This document shows, one piece after another, positions 35,073 through 44,291 of a stretch of 64,000 nucleotides of DNA; the stretch's first letter is position 1, and every line of letters begins with the position of its first letter. The translations under genes and the position numbers were made by a program. A model generated the notes under the pieces. It saw only the letters and a list, made by a program, of their open reading frames with translations. It ran no database searches and had not been told where the DNA came from. The DNA comes from Marinobacter profundi (lineage in GTDB: Bacteria; Pseudomonadota; Gammaproteobacteria; Pseudomonadales; Oleiphilaceae): assembly GCF_002744715.1 (NCBI RefSeq), contig NZ_KZ319369.1, forward strand, positions 398,805 through 462,804, in the 5' to 3' direction.

Positions 35073-35750
35073 TTACTGACCGGCGGCCTCGTCCCCGGTC
35101 AGGGACTGCTGGATCAGTTGTTTCTGGTGGTTGGCGAACCCGGTGATCTGCTTTTCCGCTTCGTCCGCATCGCGGTTGAGCACGGCCCGGGTCAGTTTCA
35201 GGAAGAACTCGCCGGTGCGGTCGAGGTCCTGGCGGTAGCGGTCCGCGCTCAGGTAATAGGCCCGGCTCACGGCGGGCTTGAAATTGGAGAGGGCCTCCGT
35301 GAGGTAGGGGTTGCCGACCACCTCGCAGCAGGTCTCCATTACGCTGAAACTGGCCTCAACTGCGGCGGTGATGTCAGCCTTGCGGGCCTGCATCTGCTGC
35401 GTTACCCGGGCGACCGACTGTACCAATGACTCCCGGTCTTTCTCCTGCCATCGTTCACACAGCCGCCGGGCCAGCATGATCAGCAGGTGCATGTAAACGT
35501 CGTACAACTCCGCCGCATGGCTGGCATCCAGCACCGAGGCCGAGGCGCCCTTGCGGGGTGTGATGTCGGCCAGGTGCCAGCGTTCCAGGGTGTACAGGGC
35601 TTCTTTCACCGACGCCCGACTGACTTTCAGCTCGGCTGCGATGGTGGCTTCCTGGATCCGCTCACCGGGCCGGATCTGTCCGGTCATGATGCGCTGGGCC
35701 AGGTAGTTGGCAATCTGTTCGGCAAGGGTGTTGGGTGCCTGGAATTCCAT
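35073..35750 (-). CDS. GntR family regulator with FCD domain
   Basis: 225 residues. A winged helix (about 8-75: LAEQIANYLAQRIMTGQIRPGERIQEATIAAELKVSR) is followed by an all-helical FCD effector domain. FCD-type regulators usually sense small carboxylates such as lactate, pyruvate or citrate. The start ATG 35750 matches the family opening; the longer frame would extend into the glyoxalase promoter. It is divergent from gloA and lies near the lut operon, either of which it might control. Confidence 0.87.
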   Translation of the reverse strand: MEFQAPNTLAEQIANYLAQRIMTGQIRPGERIQEATIAAELKVSRASVKEALYTLERWHLADITPRKGASASVLDASHAAELYDVYMHLLIMLARRLCERWQEKDRESLVQSVARVTQQMQARKADITAAVEASFSVMETCCEVVGNPYLTEALSNFKPAVSRAYYLSADRYRQDLDRTGEFFLKLTRAVLNRDADEAEKQITGFANHQKQLIQQSLTGDEAAGQ

Positions 35751-35924
35751 GGAGTCGCTCTGGGTATCGTTGCGCCTGCGCGAATGGCGCGAGTTTAGCA
35801 CAGACTCCGGCTTGCTTGCTCCTCTGGCTCTTTGGCCGTCGTGATCGCCGGGCCCTTGAAATCCTTCCCTGTTGCACACAGGTATAAGGTTCAGATAACG
35901 CCAGCCAACCAGGGAAATTGAACC

Positions 35925-36473
35925 ATGCCCAAACATTTCGAGCAGGCACCGGGCCTGCACGACGCGCCTGTTCCGGAGACCGAAGGTTACGTCTTCAACC
36001 AGACCATGATGCGGATCAAGGATCCCGAGCGCTCGCTGGATTTCTATACCCGGGTGATGGGGATGCGCCTGGTGCGCAAACTGGATTTTCCGGAGATGGA
36101 GTTCACCCTGTACTTTCTTGCCTACCTGGATGACCGCCAGGCCGCCACCGTACCGCTAGACGATGCCCATCGCACGACTTATACCTTCGGTCGCGAGGCG
36201 ATGCTGGAGCTGACCCACAACTGGGGCACCGAGAAGGATCCGGAGTTCAGTTACCACAACGGCAATGACCAGCCCCAGGGCTTTGGCCACATCGGAGTGG
36301 CGGTGCCGGATGTCTATGCCGCCTGCGACCGCTTCGGCAAGCTGGGCGTGGAGTTCGTCAAGAAGCCGGACGATGGCAAGATGAAAGGGCTGGCGTTCAT
36401 CAAGGATCCGGACGGCTACTGGATCGAGATCCTGCAGCCGAACATGCTGGAGAAACAGCGCCGGGGCGAATGA
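35925..36473 (+). CDS. gloA: Lactoylglutathione lyase (glyoxalase I)
   Basis: 182 residues. A tandem VOC fold with metal ligands Q26, E95 (ELTHNWG), H122 (GHIGV) and E168 (WIEIL), i.e. the Gln/Glu/His/Glu set of the longer, zinc-type glyoxalase I, as in human GLO1 and one of the Pseudomonas enzymes. It converts the hemithioacetal of methylglyoxal and glutathione to S-lactoylglutathione in the cytosol. AGGGAAA precedes the ATG. Divergent from the GntR gene. Confidence 0.93.
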   Translation: MPKHFEQAPGLHDAPVPETEGYVFNQTMMRIKDPERSLDFYTRVMGMRLVRKLDFPEMEFTLYFLAYLDDRQAATVPLDDAHRTTYTFGREAMLELTHNWGTEKDPEFSYHNGNDQPQGFGHIGVAVPDVYAACDRFGKLGVEFVKKPDDGKMKGLAFIKDPDGYWIEILQPNMLEKQRRGE

Positions 36474-36494
36474 TTCCGCCGTTTGGCGGCGCCG

Positions 36495-37457
36495 TCACGG
36501 GGTGCCTGGCGAGGTGTCTGGGGCGGTGTCTGGCGAGGTGCCTGCGCGCTTTCCCCGGACACCGCTGTTAGAGGCCACGATCACCGCGATGGTGAGGATG
36601 ATGGCGCCGCTGATGCCGGTTACCCCAAGCACTTCATCGTGGAAGATCCACGCCAGCAGCGCCACAAACAGCGGTTCCAGCGTCACGATGATACTGGACA
36701 GCGTGGCCGGTGTGGTTTTCATGGCGGTGAAAAACAGCACATACCCCAGGCAGGTTGGCACCACGCCGATGTAGCCGACCATCAGCCAGCCTTGCAGGCC
36801 CAGCGTGCCCAGCCCGCGGAAACCGCCGCTGGCCGCCACCACCGGCAGCAGGATCAGTGCTGCGGTCAGAAAACAGATGAACGCGGTGGTAAAAACCGGA
36901 GTTCCGGTGGAATTGTAGCGGCTGGTCAGGGTAAAGCCGGTATACACCAAGGCCGCCAGCAGCGCCATCAGGATGCCCGCCAGCCGGAGCCGGCCCGCGG
37001 TATCCATATCGCTGACCACCAGCATGGCGGTGCCACCGATCGCCGCGATCAGCGCAAGCACCGTTACCAGTCCAGGACGCTCACCCAGTAACGGTGCGGC
37101 CAGCAGGGCAACCATGACTGGCGGCAGGCAAAGCGAGATCAGAGTGGCAATCCCCGCCCCGGTGAGATCCACCGCCAGCAGGTAACTGCCCTGGTAGACC
37201 GACTGAAACAGCCCCAGGGCCGCCAGGGGCAGCAGGATCCGCCAGTTCAGCAGCTTGACGGAGCCACCGCCGGCGCGGCGGTTGCGTCGCAGTTCTGCCA
37301 CCATCAGCAGGAAGAAGAATGGCAGCGCTACCACCAGCCGTAACAGGGCCAGCGCCAGTGGCTGCAAGTCGGTATCGTTGAACAGGAATTTGGCAACAAT
37401 ACCCGTGGTCGCCCAGAGCAGGGCCGCCAGGGCGATCAGCAGTGCACCTCGGATCAT
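36495..37457 (-). CDS. EamA/DMT family transporter
   Basis: 320 residues, ten membrane helices in two EamA repeats (conserved GIVAKFLFN in the first, VPTCLGYVLFFTAMK in the second). It probably exports a small metabolite. Its ATG overlaps the lutC stop by 4 bp, so it is the last gene of the lut operon. The C-terminal tail is a short Thr/Pro/Asp/Ser repeat (TSPDTAPDTSPGTP), encoded by imperfect direct DNA repeats at 36495-36545. Confidence 0.88.
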   Translation of the reverse strand: MIRGALLIALAALLWATTGIVAKFLFNDTDLQPLALALLRLVVALPFFFLLMVAELRRNRRAGGGSVKLLNWRILLPLAALGLFQSVYQGSYLLAVDLTGAGIATLISLCLPPVMVALLAAPLLGERPGLVTVLALIAAIGGTAMLVVSDMDTAGRLRLAGILMALLAALVYTGFTLTSRYNSTGTPVFTTAFICFLTAALILLPVVAASGGFRGLGTLGLQGWLMVGYIGVVPTCLGYVLFFTAMKTTPATLSSIIVTLEPLFVALLAWIFHDEVLGVTGISGAIILTIAVIVASNSGVRGKRAGTSPDTAPDTSPGTP

Positions 37458-38107
37458 TCAATAACCAGTACGATAAGTTCTTTGGGTCCGTGGACGCCGT
37501 AAGCCAGAGTCTGCTCGATGTCCGCGGTTTTGGATGGCCCGGAGATTAACAGCGCATTGGTCGGCATGCCAGCGGCCCAGTTCTGGGCAAGCATGGCCTG
37601 GTGGAAAGTGGCATACAGTTCGCTGGCCTGCAGGACGGCGATATGGATGGGGGGTACCAGGCTCATCAGCCGCGGCTCAGCCACCGTCGGCCACAGAATG
37701 AGCGAGCCGGTCTCGGCAATTCCGCCGCGGGTGGAGGTGATGGCTGCATCCACCTCATTGAACAGGGTGGGCTGCCAGCTACTCACCGGCTCATCGTAGA
37801 CCAGCAGATCGGGGAGGTCGTCACGGCCGGCCTCTCGCAGGCGCGTACCAAGGTCGTGTTGTCCGGAGATCAGCAAGTTGCGGGCACCCCGGCTCTGCAG
37901 GATTTCCGCCAGCCGGTCAATCCAGCCGTCGGCCGTCACCCGGTGAACCTCACCATGGACCGACTCGATGGCTTTCTCGAACAGGTCCAGTTTCTCCGCC
38001 GTGGTCCAGTCTGGCCGTTGCAGGACCGAGAAATCCACAGCGGGTGCCGTCAGCTGGCCTCCGGCGCGATGGCGCAGGCGGTTGAGGATCGTCTCTTTGG
38101 CACTCAC
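37454..38107 (-). CDS. lutC: Lactate utilization protein C (LUD domain)
   Basis: 217 residues, a single LUD domain, with the typical TRGGIAETGSLILWPT segment (ETGS motif). It forms the LutABC complex that oxidises L-lactate to pyruvate. It overlaps lutB by 4 bp upstream and the EamA gene by 4 bp downstream. Confidence 0.93.
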   Translation of the reverse strand: MSAKETILNRLRHRAGGQLTAPAVDFSVLQRPDWTTAEKLDLFEKAIESVHGEVHRVTADGWIDRLAEILQSRGARNLLISGQHDLGTRLREAGRDDLPDLLVYDEPVSSWQPTLFNEVDAAITSTRGGIAETGSLILWPTVAEPRLMSLVPPIHIAVLQASELYATFHQAMLAQNWAAGMPTNALLISGPSKTADIEQTLAYGVHGPKELIVLVIE

Positions 38108-39567
38108 CGGTTGCGCTCCTTCAGTTGCTCGTGGAGGGTTTTCGGCGCCAGCTTCGGTGCGGTACGGAAGCGGGTCCAGGCGCCAAGCTGGCCCGGTTGC
38201 AGCTTGTGGAACCGGGCTGCCAGGCCGGTGCCAAACCGGTACGCCCCCGGACGGCTGTGCATCCAGCTCCAGCCCTTCCAGATCATCGCTTCTGCCCGGC
38301 CCCGCTTGGCGCCGTGGCCGGGGACTCTGGCCGGGTGCAGCTTGTCGCCATCAACAGATTCCTGCCGTAACCGTACCAGGAGGTCCGGAATCGGAATCCG
38401 TACCGGGCAGACTTCACCACAGGCGCCGCACAGGCTGGAGGCGGTAGGCAGGTGGCGGCCTTCGTCGAGTCCGATCAGGTGGGGCATCAGGATCTTGCCA
38501 ATGGGGCCAGGGTAGGTGGTGCCATAGGTATGGCCGCCAACCCGGGTGTACACCGGGCAGTGATTCATGCAGGCGCCGCAGCGGATGCAGCGCAGGGTGT
38601 CCAGCAACTGGTCGTCCTGGTAAATCGACGAGCGGCCATTGTCCACCAGCACCAGGTGGACTTCTTCGGGACCGTCCAGCTCGTCTTCCTTGCGGGGGCC
38701 GGAAATCATATTGAAATAGGTGGTGATGTGCTGGCCGGTCGCCGAGCGGGTCAGCAGGGCGAGCAGGGCGGTGACGTCTTCCAGCCGTGGCACCACTTTC
38801 TCGATGCCGGTGACCGCGATATGGCAGGGCGGCACCGTGGTGGTCATGCGCCCGTTGCCTTCGTTTTCCACCAGACACAGGGTGCCGGTTTCCGCCACGG
38901 CGAAGTTGACCCCGGACACGCCAACGTCGGCGTTCATGAATTTTTCCCGCAGCTGCTGGCGGGCGCTGGCGGTGAGGTATTCCACATCGTTGGACAGGTC
39001 GGTGCCGGTTTTCTCGTGCATCAGCTCGGAGATTTCGGCGGTGTTCTTGTGGATGGCCGGCATGATGATGTGGGACGGGGTCTCATCCGCCAGTTGCACG
39101 ATGTACTCACCCAGATCGGATTCCAGGGCCTCGATGCCACGGGCTTCAAGGTAATGGTTGAGTTCCATTTCCTCGGACACCATGGATTTTCCCTTGATCA
39201 CGCGTTTGGCGCCACGGGCAACGCAGATGTCCCGCACGATCTGGCAGGCTTCATCACCATCGACCGCCCAGTGCACCCGGATGCCGTTTGCCGTCAGTTT
39301 CTGCTCCAGCTGCTCGAGCAGGTCCGGCAGGTTGGCCAGTGCACGCAGGCGGATATTGGCGCCAAGGTCCCGCAGCGCCTCAAGATCCCAGCCTTCGAAG
39401 GCGGCGGTCCGCTTTGCCATCAGACCATCCATGGCCTTGCGGAAGTTCTGGCGGATTTTCGGGTTGTGGATGGCGGCCCGCGCCCGGTTATGGAAATCCC
39501 GCACGTCGACCTGGTGGCCGGCGTGAACGCCTGCCGCCGGCTGGCTTACTGTCTCGCTGCTGCTCAT
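38104..39567 (-). CDS. lutB: Lactate utilization iron-sulfur protein B
   Basis: 487 residues. The N-terminal LUD domain (about 60-290) carries AVAETGTL. A ferredoxin-like part with two 4Fe-4S motifs follows (CIRCGACMNHCPVYT, CGACGEVCPVRIP), then a C-terminal DUF3390-type tail. The start ATG at 39567 overlaps the lutA stop by 4 bp; the open frame extends further upstream, but inside lutA. It is the central electron-transfer subunit of L-lactate oxidation. Confidence 0.94.
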   Translation of the reverse strand: MSSSETVSQPAAGVHAGHQVDVRDFHNRARAAIHNPKIRQNFRKAMDGLMAKRTAAFEGWDLEALRDLGANIRLRALANLPDLLEQLEQKLTANGIRVHWAVDGDEACQIVRDICVARGAKRVIKGKSMVSEEMELNHYLEARGIEALESDLGEYIVQLADETPSHIIMPAIHKNTAEISELMHEKTGTDLSNDVEYLTASARQQLREKFMNADVGVSGVNFAVAETGTLCLVENEGNGRMTTTVPPCHIAVTGIEKVVPRLEDVTALLALLTRSATGQHITTYFNMISGPRKEDELDGPEEVHLVLVDNGRSSIYQDDQLLDTLRCIRCGACMNHCPVYTRVGGHTYGTTYPGPIGKILMPHLIGLDEGRHLPTASSLCGACGEVCPVRIPIPDLLVRLRQESVDGDKLHPARVPGHGAKRGRAEAMIWKGWSWMHSRPGAYRFGTGLAARFHKLQPGQLGAWTRFRTAPKLAPKTLHEQLKERNR

Positions 39568-40343
39568 GAGCGTTTGCCTCCCTCGCCGCCGGTCCGCTTC
39601 CAGAGGAAGCTGAGAATGTGCTGGCCGGTCATCGGCGTGCCAGCTTTTTCGGCATGGCCGGCGATATTCATCAGGCAGCCGCAGTCGGTAGTGACAAACT
39701 CCCTGGCGCCGGCATCCACCAGGGTCGTCAGTTTCTCGCTGACCATGGCGCCGGAAATCTCCGGGTGGCGGATGGCGAAGGTGCCGCCAAAACCACAGCA
39801 CTCTTCCGGGCGGGCCTGTTCGGCGAGGGTGACGTTGGTCAGCTGGCCGAGCAGGGCTGGTCCGACTTCGGCGATCCCCATTTCCCGGCGGGCCGAGCAT
39901 GAGGTGTGCATTGCAACGGTGGTGGGCTCGCCCAGATCCTCCAGTTTGATGTGGCAGACGTTGAGCAGGAAGTCAGTCAGCTCCCAGACCCGGCCGGCAA
40001 TCTCTGCTGCGAGATTTTCGAACGGGGTATCCCGGAACAGGTCGGGGTAGTGCTTGCGCATCATGCCGCCACAGGATCCGGAGGGCACTACAATCGGCCA
40101 GTCCTGCGGGAACAGGCCGAGTTGGGCGGCGGCGACGGTGCGGGCCTCATCGTGATAGCCCGACGTGTAGGCCGGTTGTCCGCAACAGGTCTGATCGTCA
40201 GGGAAGATAACCTCGATCCCTTCCCGCTCCAGCAGCCGGATGCCGGCCATGCCGGCGTCCGGGTAGAACAGGTCTATCAGGCAGGTACCGTAGAAGTACA
40301 CTTTTGAGGGCTTGGCGGGATATACCCTGATTGGATCGACCAT
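39564..40343 (-). CDS. lutA: Lactate utilization protein A (CCG domain)
   Basis: 259 residues with two cysteine-rich CCG domains: CCGQPAY and CCGFGGTF, each with its partner Cys motif (YGTCLIDLF, HTSCSAR). It is the first gene of lutA-lutB-lutC-EamA, all joined by 4-bp overlaps. The ribosome binding site is weak. CCG domains in this family carry Fe-S clusters or heterodisulfide-type chemistry. No lactate permease gene is adjacent. Confidence 0.94.
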   Translation of the reverse strand: MVDPIRVYPAKPSKVYFYGTCLIDLFYPDAGMAGIRLLEREGIEVIFPDDQTCCGQPAYTSGYHDEARTVAAAQLGLFPQDWPIVVPSGSCGGMMRKHYPDLFRDTPFENLAAEIAGRVWELTDFLLNVCHIKLEDLGEPTTVAMHTSCSARREMGIAEVGPALLGQLTNVTLAEQARPEECCGFGGTFAIRHPEISGAMVSEKLTTLVDAGAREFVTTDCGCLMNIAGHAEKAGTPMTGQHILSFLWKRTGGEGGKRS

Positions 40344-40463
40344 AACGCAGTGCCGCTGTTGAGCCAGTTGGTTTTGTTATCAACTTACGATAGGCCGCGG
40401 CGTTTGGCCTGTCCAGAGGACATTTCGGGCTCGGGGTAACTTTCGGGCGCGAACCCGGTCGGT

Positions 40464-40482
40464 GGCGGGGACAAGCCCCGCC
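40464..40482. repeat. Inverted repeat downstream of the ComEA-like gene
   Basis: GGCGGGG and CCCCGCC flank a 5-nt loop just after the stop codon of the minus-strand ComEA-like gene. There is no T-run, so a terminator role is uncertain. Confidence 0.4.
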
Positions 40483-40490
40483 GGCCCGGA

Positions 40491-40760
40491 TCACTTGATG
40501 GCAAGCCGGTCCGCATTTTTTTCGACGGTGCGGCTGCCAATACCTTTGACATTGGCCAGTTCCTCCGGGGACTGGAAGGGGCCGTTTGCCTCACGGTAGG
40601 CCACAATGGCTTCGGCCTTGCTCTGGCCAATGCCATTGAGGCTGGCGAGTGTTGCCACGTCGGCGGTGTTGATGTTGACCACGGCAGGTTCGGCGTAGGC
40701 AAAACCGGTAAACAGACTGAACAGCAAAACCAGCGTGGCGATAATCGGGGTACGTTTCAT
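40491..40760 (-). CDS. ComEA-like helix-hairpin-helix protein
   Basis: 89 residues. A signal peptide (1-23, cut near YAEPA) leads to a tandem helix-hairpin-helix domain (VNINTADVATLASLNGIGQSKA, then ANVKGIGSRTVEKN). This is the short secreted ComEA form, which in competent bacteria binds incoming DNA in the periplasm. AGGAG stands 7 nt before the ATG. No other competence genes are nearby. Confidence 0.92.
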   Translation of the reverse strand: MKRTPIIATLVLLFSLFTGFAYAEPAVVNINTADVATLASLNGIGQSKAEAIVAYREANGPFQSPEELANVKGIGSRTVEKNADRLAIK

Positions 40761-41358
40761 TGTTGACTCCTGAGACAGATTCCTTTCTGAGGGTGCTACT
40801 GCACACTCCATGTTGTTAAGCACGGGCGGATGCGCCGGGCGCAGGCCTGTGCGTCGATGGTTCAGGAAATCGAGCAGGTCGGAGGGCGGCTCGGGTTCGC
40901 CGGCGTTTGCGCGGCACCGATGCCGGTTAGGCAACCAGGCGGTGGTCGATCAGAAGGGCAGGCGAGGTTGGCGTCGGCAAGGCAGGCCTTGGATGCACGG
41001 AGTAGGACCACTGTCCGTGTGGTCCTGAATCCGTGGCTAACCCTGTGCCTGGTCCATCAGGCGGCGCGGTTCCTCGCGCTGTCTTCCCTGCAGTTCCTCC
41101 ATGAACTCACTGTCCTGTGAGCAGTCCCCGATCCGTGGGGAAATCTTCCCTGAGCTCGCATCCATGCCAGCTGTCATCCCTGACACCAACCATTCTAGCG
41201 GGGATGCTGTGCCGAGGAATGAGACATCACCGGGGCCATCTGTGAGAGATCTCCTACAGTTATGTGCGCCATGTTCCACGATGCGGGATTTGGCGAAACG
41301 GAAGACATCCGGCCTGATTTTCCCTAACCTGAGGCCACAGATGGGACAGAGACACTTC
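40761..41358. other. Intergenic region without a convincing gene
   Basis: About 600 bp between the ComEA-like gene and the MFS gene, divergently oriented. Neither strand shows a reading frame with good coding character and a ribosome binding site. One clear hairpin is present: AGGACCAC (41005-41012) and GTGGTCCT (41020-41027) with a 7-nt loop and no T-run. A 42-codon minus-strand frame (ATG near 41165) has a plausible helical tail but weak support. A small RNA cannot be excluded. Confidence 0.45.
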
Positions 41359-42546
41359 ATGATAACAACAACAGACAAGCTCAAGGTTTTGATCGCCAGC
41401 GTAATTGCGGTGGTGGTCACCGTTGGTATTGCCCGGTTCTCCTACACCCCGATGATCCCGGAAATGGTGGCGGGCGTGGGCCTCAGCCAGACGGTGGTCG
41501 GCCTGCTGGCTACGGTGAACTACGCCGGTTACCTGACCGGCGCCCTGCTGATTTCGCGGATCAGCGACATGGGGTTGAAAGTGAGGCTCTATCAGTTGGG
41601 CCTGCTCGGAGCGGTGGTGACCACCGCGTTGATGGGGTTCACCACAGAGGCGTGGCTCTGGTACCTGCTGCGTTTTGCTTCGGGGCTTAGCACCTCCACC
41701 GGAATGCTGCTGGGTGCGGGCCTGCTGATGAGCTGGCTGCTCAAGCACAACCAGAAATCCGAACTGGGAATTTTTTTCTCCGGCATTGGTCTTGGCATCG
41801 TGCTGACTGCAGTGCTGGCGGAAGTGATCCGGGAGCGCTTTGCCTGGGATGAGCAGTGGGTTATCTACGGCCTGGCTGCACTGGTGCTGTTGCTGCCGAT
41901 CTGGCGCTGGACGCCGGATTACCGGGCCTGTGCCATGCCCCGCAAGACCGGCGACAACAGTGAGTCGGATCGCAGCCGGTTTATCTTCATCCTGCAGCTG
42001 GCGTACTTTTGCGCCGGTGTCGGATATGTGGTCACCGCCACGTTTTTGGTGGCGATTGCCGAATCCATGCCGGCACTGGCCGGGCGGGGCTGGCAGGTCT
42101 GGCTGGTGGCAGGACTGGCGGCGACGCCGGCCTGCTGGCTGTGGGATGTGTTTACCCGTCGCTGGGGCCACTGGTCAGCGTTGTATCTGGCCTATGTCCT
42201 CAATGCGGTCAGCATCCTGATGCTGGTGCTGGATACCAGTCTGGCCAGCGTGATGCTGAGTTCGCTGATTTACGGCGCCAGTTTCATCGGTATTGTGAGC
42301 ATGGTGCTGGCCATGGTCGGGCGGGTCTACCCGGAGAACCCCTCGCGCCCCATGAGCCGTCTCACCTTCAGCTATGGCATCGCCCAGATTCTGGCGCCGG
42401 CCATTGTCGGGTACCTTGCCGACGCCGAGGGTAACTACACCAACGGGCTGTTGATGACCCTGGTGGTAATGGCGCTGGGGGTCGTTTTCGTGGCGGCCGC
42501 GCACCGTCATCAGGGTAAGGCCGGCGCGCCTGCACTCTCCGGCTGA
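41359..42546 (+). CDS. YbfB/YjiJ family MFS transporter
   Basis: 395 residues with twelve membrane helices, opening with the YbfB/YjiJ pattern GIARFSYTPMIPEM and a LATVNYAGYLTGALL second helix. The substrate is unknown. The start at 41359 fits the family; the upstream open frame of 86 codons is not supported by composition. The ribosome binding site is weak. It converges with the GMC oxidoreductase gene. Confidence 0.88.
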   Translation: MITTTDKLKVLIASVIAVVVTVGIARFSYTPMIPEMVAGVGLSQTVVGLLATVNYAGYLTGALLISRISDMGLKVRLYQLGLLGAVVTTALMGFTTEAWLWYLLRFASGLSTSTGMLLGAGLLMSWLLKHNQKSELGIFFSGIGLGIVLTAVLAEVIRERFAWDEQWVIYGLAALVLLLPIWRWTPDYRACAMPRKTGDNSESDRSRFIFILQLAYFCAGVGYVVTATFLVAIAESMPALAGRGWQVWLVAGLAATPACWLWDVFTRRWGHWSALYLAYVLNAVSILMLVLDTSLASVMLSSLIYGASFIGIVSMVLAMVGRVYPENPSRPMSRLTFSYGIAQILAPAIVGYLADAEGNYTNGLLMTLVVMALGVVFVAAAHRHQGKAGAPALSG

Positions 42547-42553
42547 ACGATGG

Positions 42554-44233
42554 TCATTCGCCCGCCAGAATCCAGCCGGCGGCCTTCTCCGCGATCATCA
42601 GGGTGGGGGAGTTGGTATTGCCGCTGGTGATGGTGGGCATCACGCTGGCATCCACTACCCGCAGGCCAGCGACGCCCTGCACCCGCAAATGTGAATCCAC
42701 CACGGCCATCGGGTCCTCCGCGCGGCCCATGCGGGCGGTGCCCACCGGATGGAAAATGGTGGTGCCGATGTCGCCGGCAAGGCGGGCCAGCTCCTCGTCT
42801 GTCTGATATTGCGGCCCGGGTTTGAACTCCTCGGGCTGGTATCGGGCAAAAGCCGGCTGGCTGGCAATGCGCCGGGTCACCCGCAGCGAGTCGGCTGCCA
42901 CTTTGCGGTCTGCCGCCATGCTGAGGTAGTTGGGGGCAATGGCGGGGGCTTCCCGGGGGTCGCGGCTGCGGATGCGCACCGAGCCCCGGCTGGTCGGATT
43001 CAGGTTGCACACACTGGCGGTGATGGCGGGAAAGTTGTGCAAGGGCTGGCCGAAGGCCTCCAGGCTCAGCGGCTGCACATGGTACTGGATGTTGGCGTGG
43101 TCAAACTCCGCCGAACTGCGGGTAAACACGCACAGCTGGGATGGCGCCATACTCATCGGGCCGGAGCGTCTGAGCAGGTATTCGAGGCCGATCCGGGCCT
43201 TGCCCAGTAACGAGTTGGCCATGGTGTTCAGGGTGACTGCACCTTGTACCTTGTAGACCGAGCGGATCTGCAGGTGGTCCTGCAGGTTTTCGCCCACGCC
43301 GGGCAGATCGGCCACCAGCGGGATGTCAAACTCCTGCAGCAGGTCTGCCGGCCCGATGCCTGACAGCTGCAGCAGTTGCGGGGAACCGATGGCGCCCGCC
43401 GACAGGATGACCTCCCGGGTGGCCGCCGCCAGGATGTCGTCACTGCGGCCTGGTCGCCGGACCTTCACCCCGGAACAGCGAGGCAGGTCGCCATGACCGC
43501 TTGCCATGACCAGTCCCATGACCTGGCTGGAATGCCAGACGGTCAGGTTCGGGCGCCGTGCGGCACTGCGCAGGAAGGCCTTGGAGGTGTTCCAGCGCCA
43601 GCCGGAGCGTTGGTTGACCTCGAAATAGTCCACCCCTTCGTTGTCGCCCCGGTTGAAGTCCCGGGTGCGCGGCACGCCGGCTTCTGCCGCAGCGGCGGCA
43701 AAGTCTTCCAGTACCTGCCATTTCAACCGTTGCCGTTCGACCCGCCACTCGCCGCCGTGGCCATGGAAGCCGCCATGGTCCGCGTCGGCATCACCGCCGT
43801 TATCGAGGCGGTGGTGGTCTTCGTGGCGCATGAAGTCGGGCAGGCAATTGTCCCAGGTCCAGGCGTCGTCGCCGGTAACCTCGGCCCAGTGGTCGTAGTC
43901 CCGGGCCTGGCCGCGGATATAGAGCATCCCGTTGATACTGGAGCAGCCGCCGAGAGTCTTGCCGCGGGGATAGATCAGCGAGCGGCCGTTCAGGCCCGGC
44001 GCCGGCTCGGTGCGGAAGCGCCAGTCGGTGCGGGGGTTGTCGATGCAGTAGAGGTAACCCACCGGGATGTGGATCCAGTGGTAGTTGTCACGGCCCCCGG
44101 CCTCGATCAGCAGTACCCGGTTGGCCGGGTCGGCGCTGAGCCGGTTGGCCAGCAGGCAGCCGGCAGTGCCGGCGCCCACCACAATGAAGTCGAATTCAAC
44201 CGGTTGCCCATGTGATTTGTTGTTGTCGGACAT
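42554..44233 (-). CDS. GMC family FAD-dependent oxidoreductase (choline dehydrogenase-like)
   Basis: 559 residues. The N-terminal FAD-binding GAGTAGCLLANRLS (about 20), GMC signature 1 (GKTLGGCSSINGMLYIRG, about 90) and signature 2 (GAIGSPQLLQLSGIG, about 275) are all present. A C-terminal active-site His lies in the FHPVGTARMG segment. It oxidises an alcohol; members similar to BetA or alkane-alcohol dehydrogenases are common in marine bacteria, and the substrate cannot be read here. AGGA precedes the ATG. The gene downstream of DUF2339, same strand. Confidence 0.92.
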   Translation of the reverse strand: MSDNNKSHGQPVEFDFIVVGAGTAGCLLANRLSADPANRVLLIEAGGRDNYHWIHIPVGYLYCIDNPRTDWRFRTEPAPGLNGRSLIYPRGKTLGGCSSINGMLYIRGQARDYDHWAEVTGDDAWTWDNCLPDFMRHEDHHRLDNGGDADADHGGFHGHGGEWRVERQRLKWQVLEDFAAAAAEAGVPRTRDFNRGDNEGVDYFEVNQRSGWRWNTSKAFLRSAARRPNLTVWHSSQVMGLVMASGHGDLPRCSGVKVRRPGRSDDILAAATREVILSAGAIGSPQLLQLSGIGPADLLQEFDIPLVADLPGVGENLQDHLQIRSVYKVQGAVTLNTMANSLLGKARIGLEYLLRRSGPMSMAPSQLCVFTRSSAEFDHANIQYHVQPLSLEAFGQPLHNFPAITASVCNLNPTSRGSVRIRSRDPREAPAIAPNYLSMAADRKVAADSLRVTRRIASQPAFARYQPEEFKPGPQYQTDEELARLAGDIGTTIFHPVGTARMGRAEDPMAVVDSHLRVQGVAGLRVVDASVMPTITSGNTNSPTLMIAEKAAGWILAGE

Positions 44234-44291
44234 GGTGTTTTCCTGTGTTCCTTAGTTGGAAAGCGGCCGTTGGTCAACGGATCCTCGGGGC

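Noticed and set aside
38452..40050. 532-codon plus-strand frame opposite lutB and lutA
   Set aside because: Antisense to clear LutA/LutB frames with all Fe-S motifs; no ribosome binding site or domain.
41037..41420. Minus-strand frame of 127 codons upstream of the MFS gene
   Set aside because: It runs into the MFS start region and shows no family motif. Its last 42 codons look mildly protein-like, but support is too weak to call a gene.
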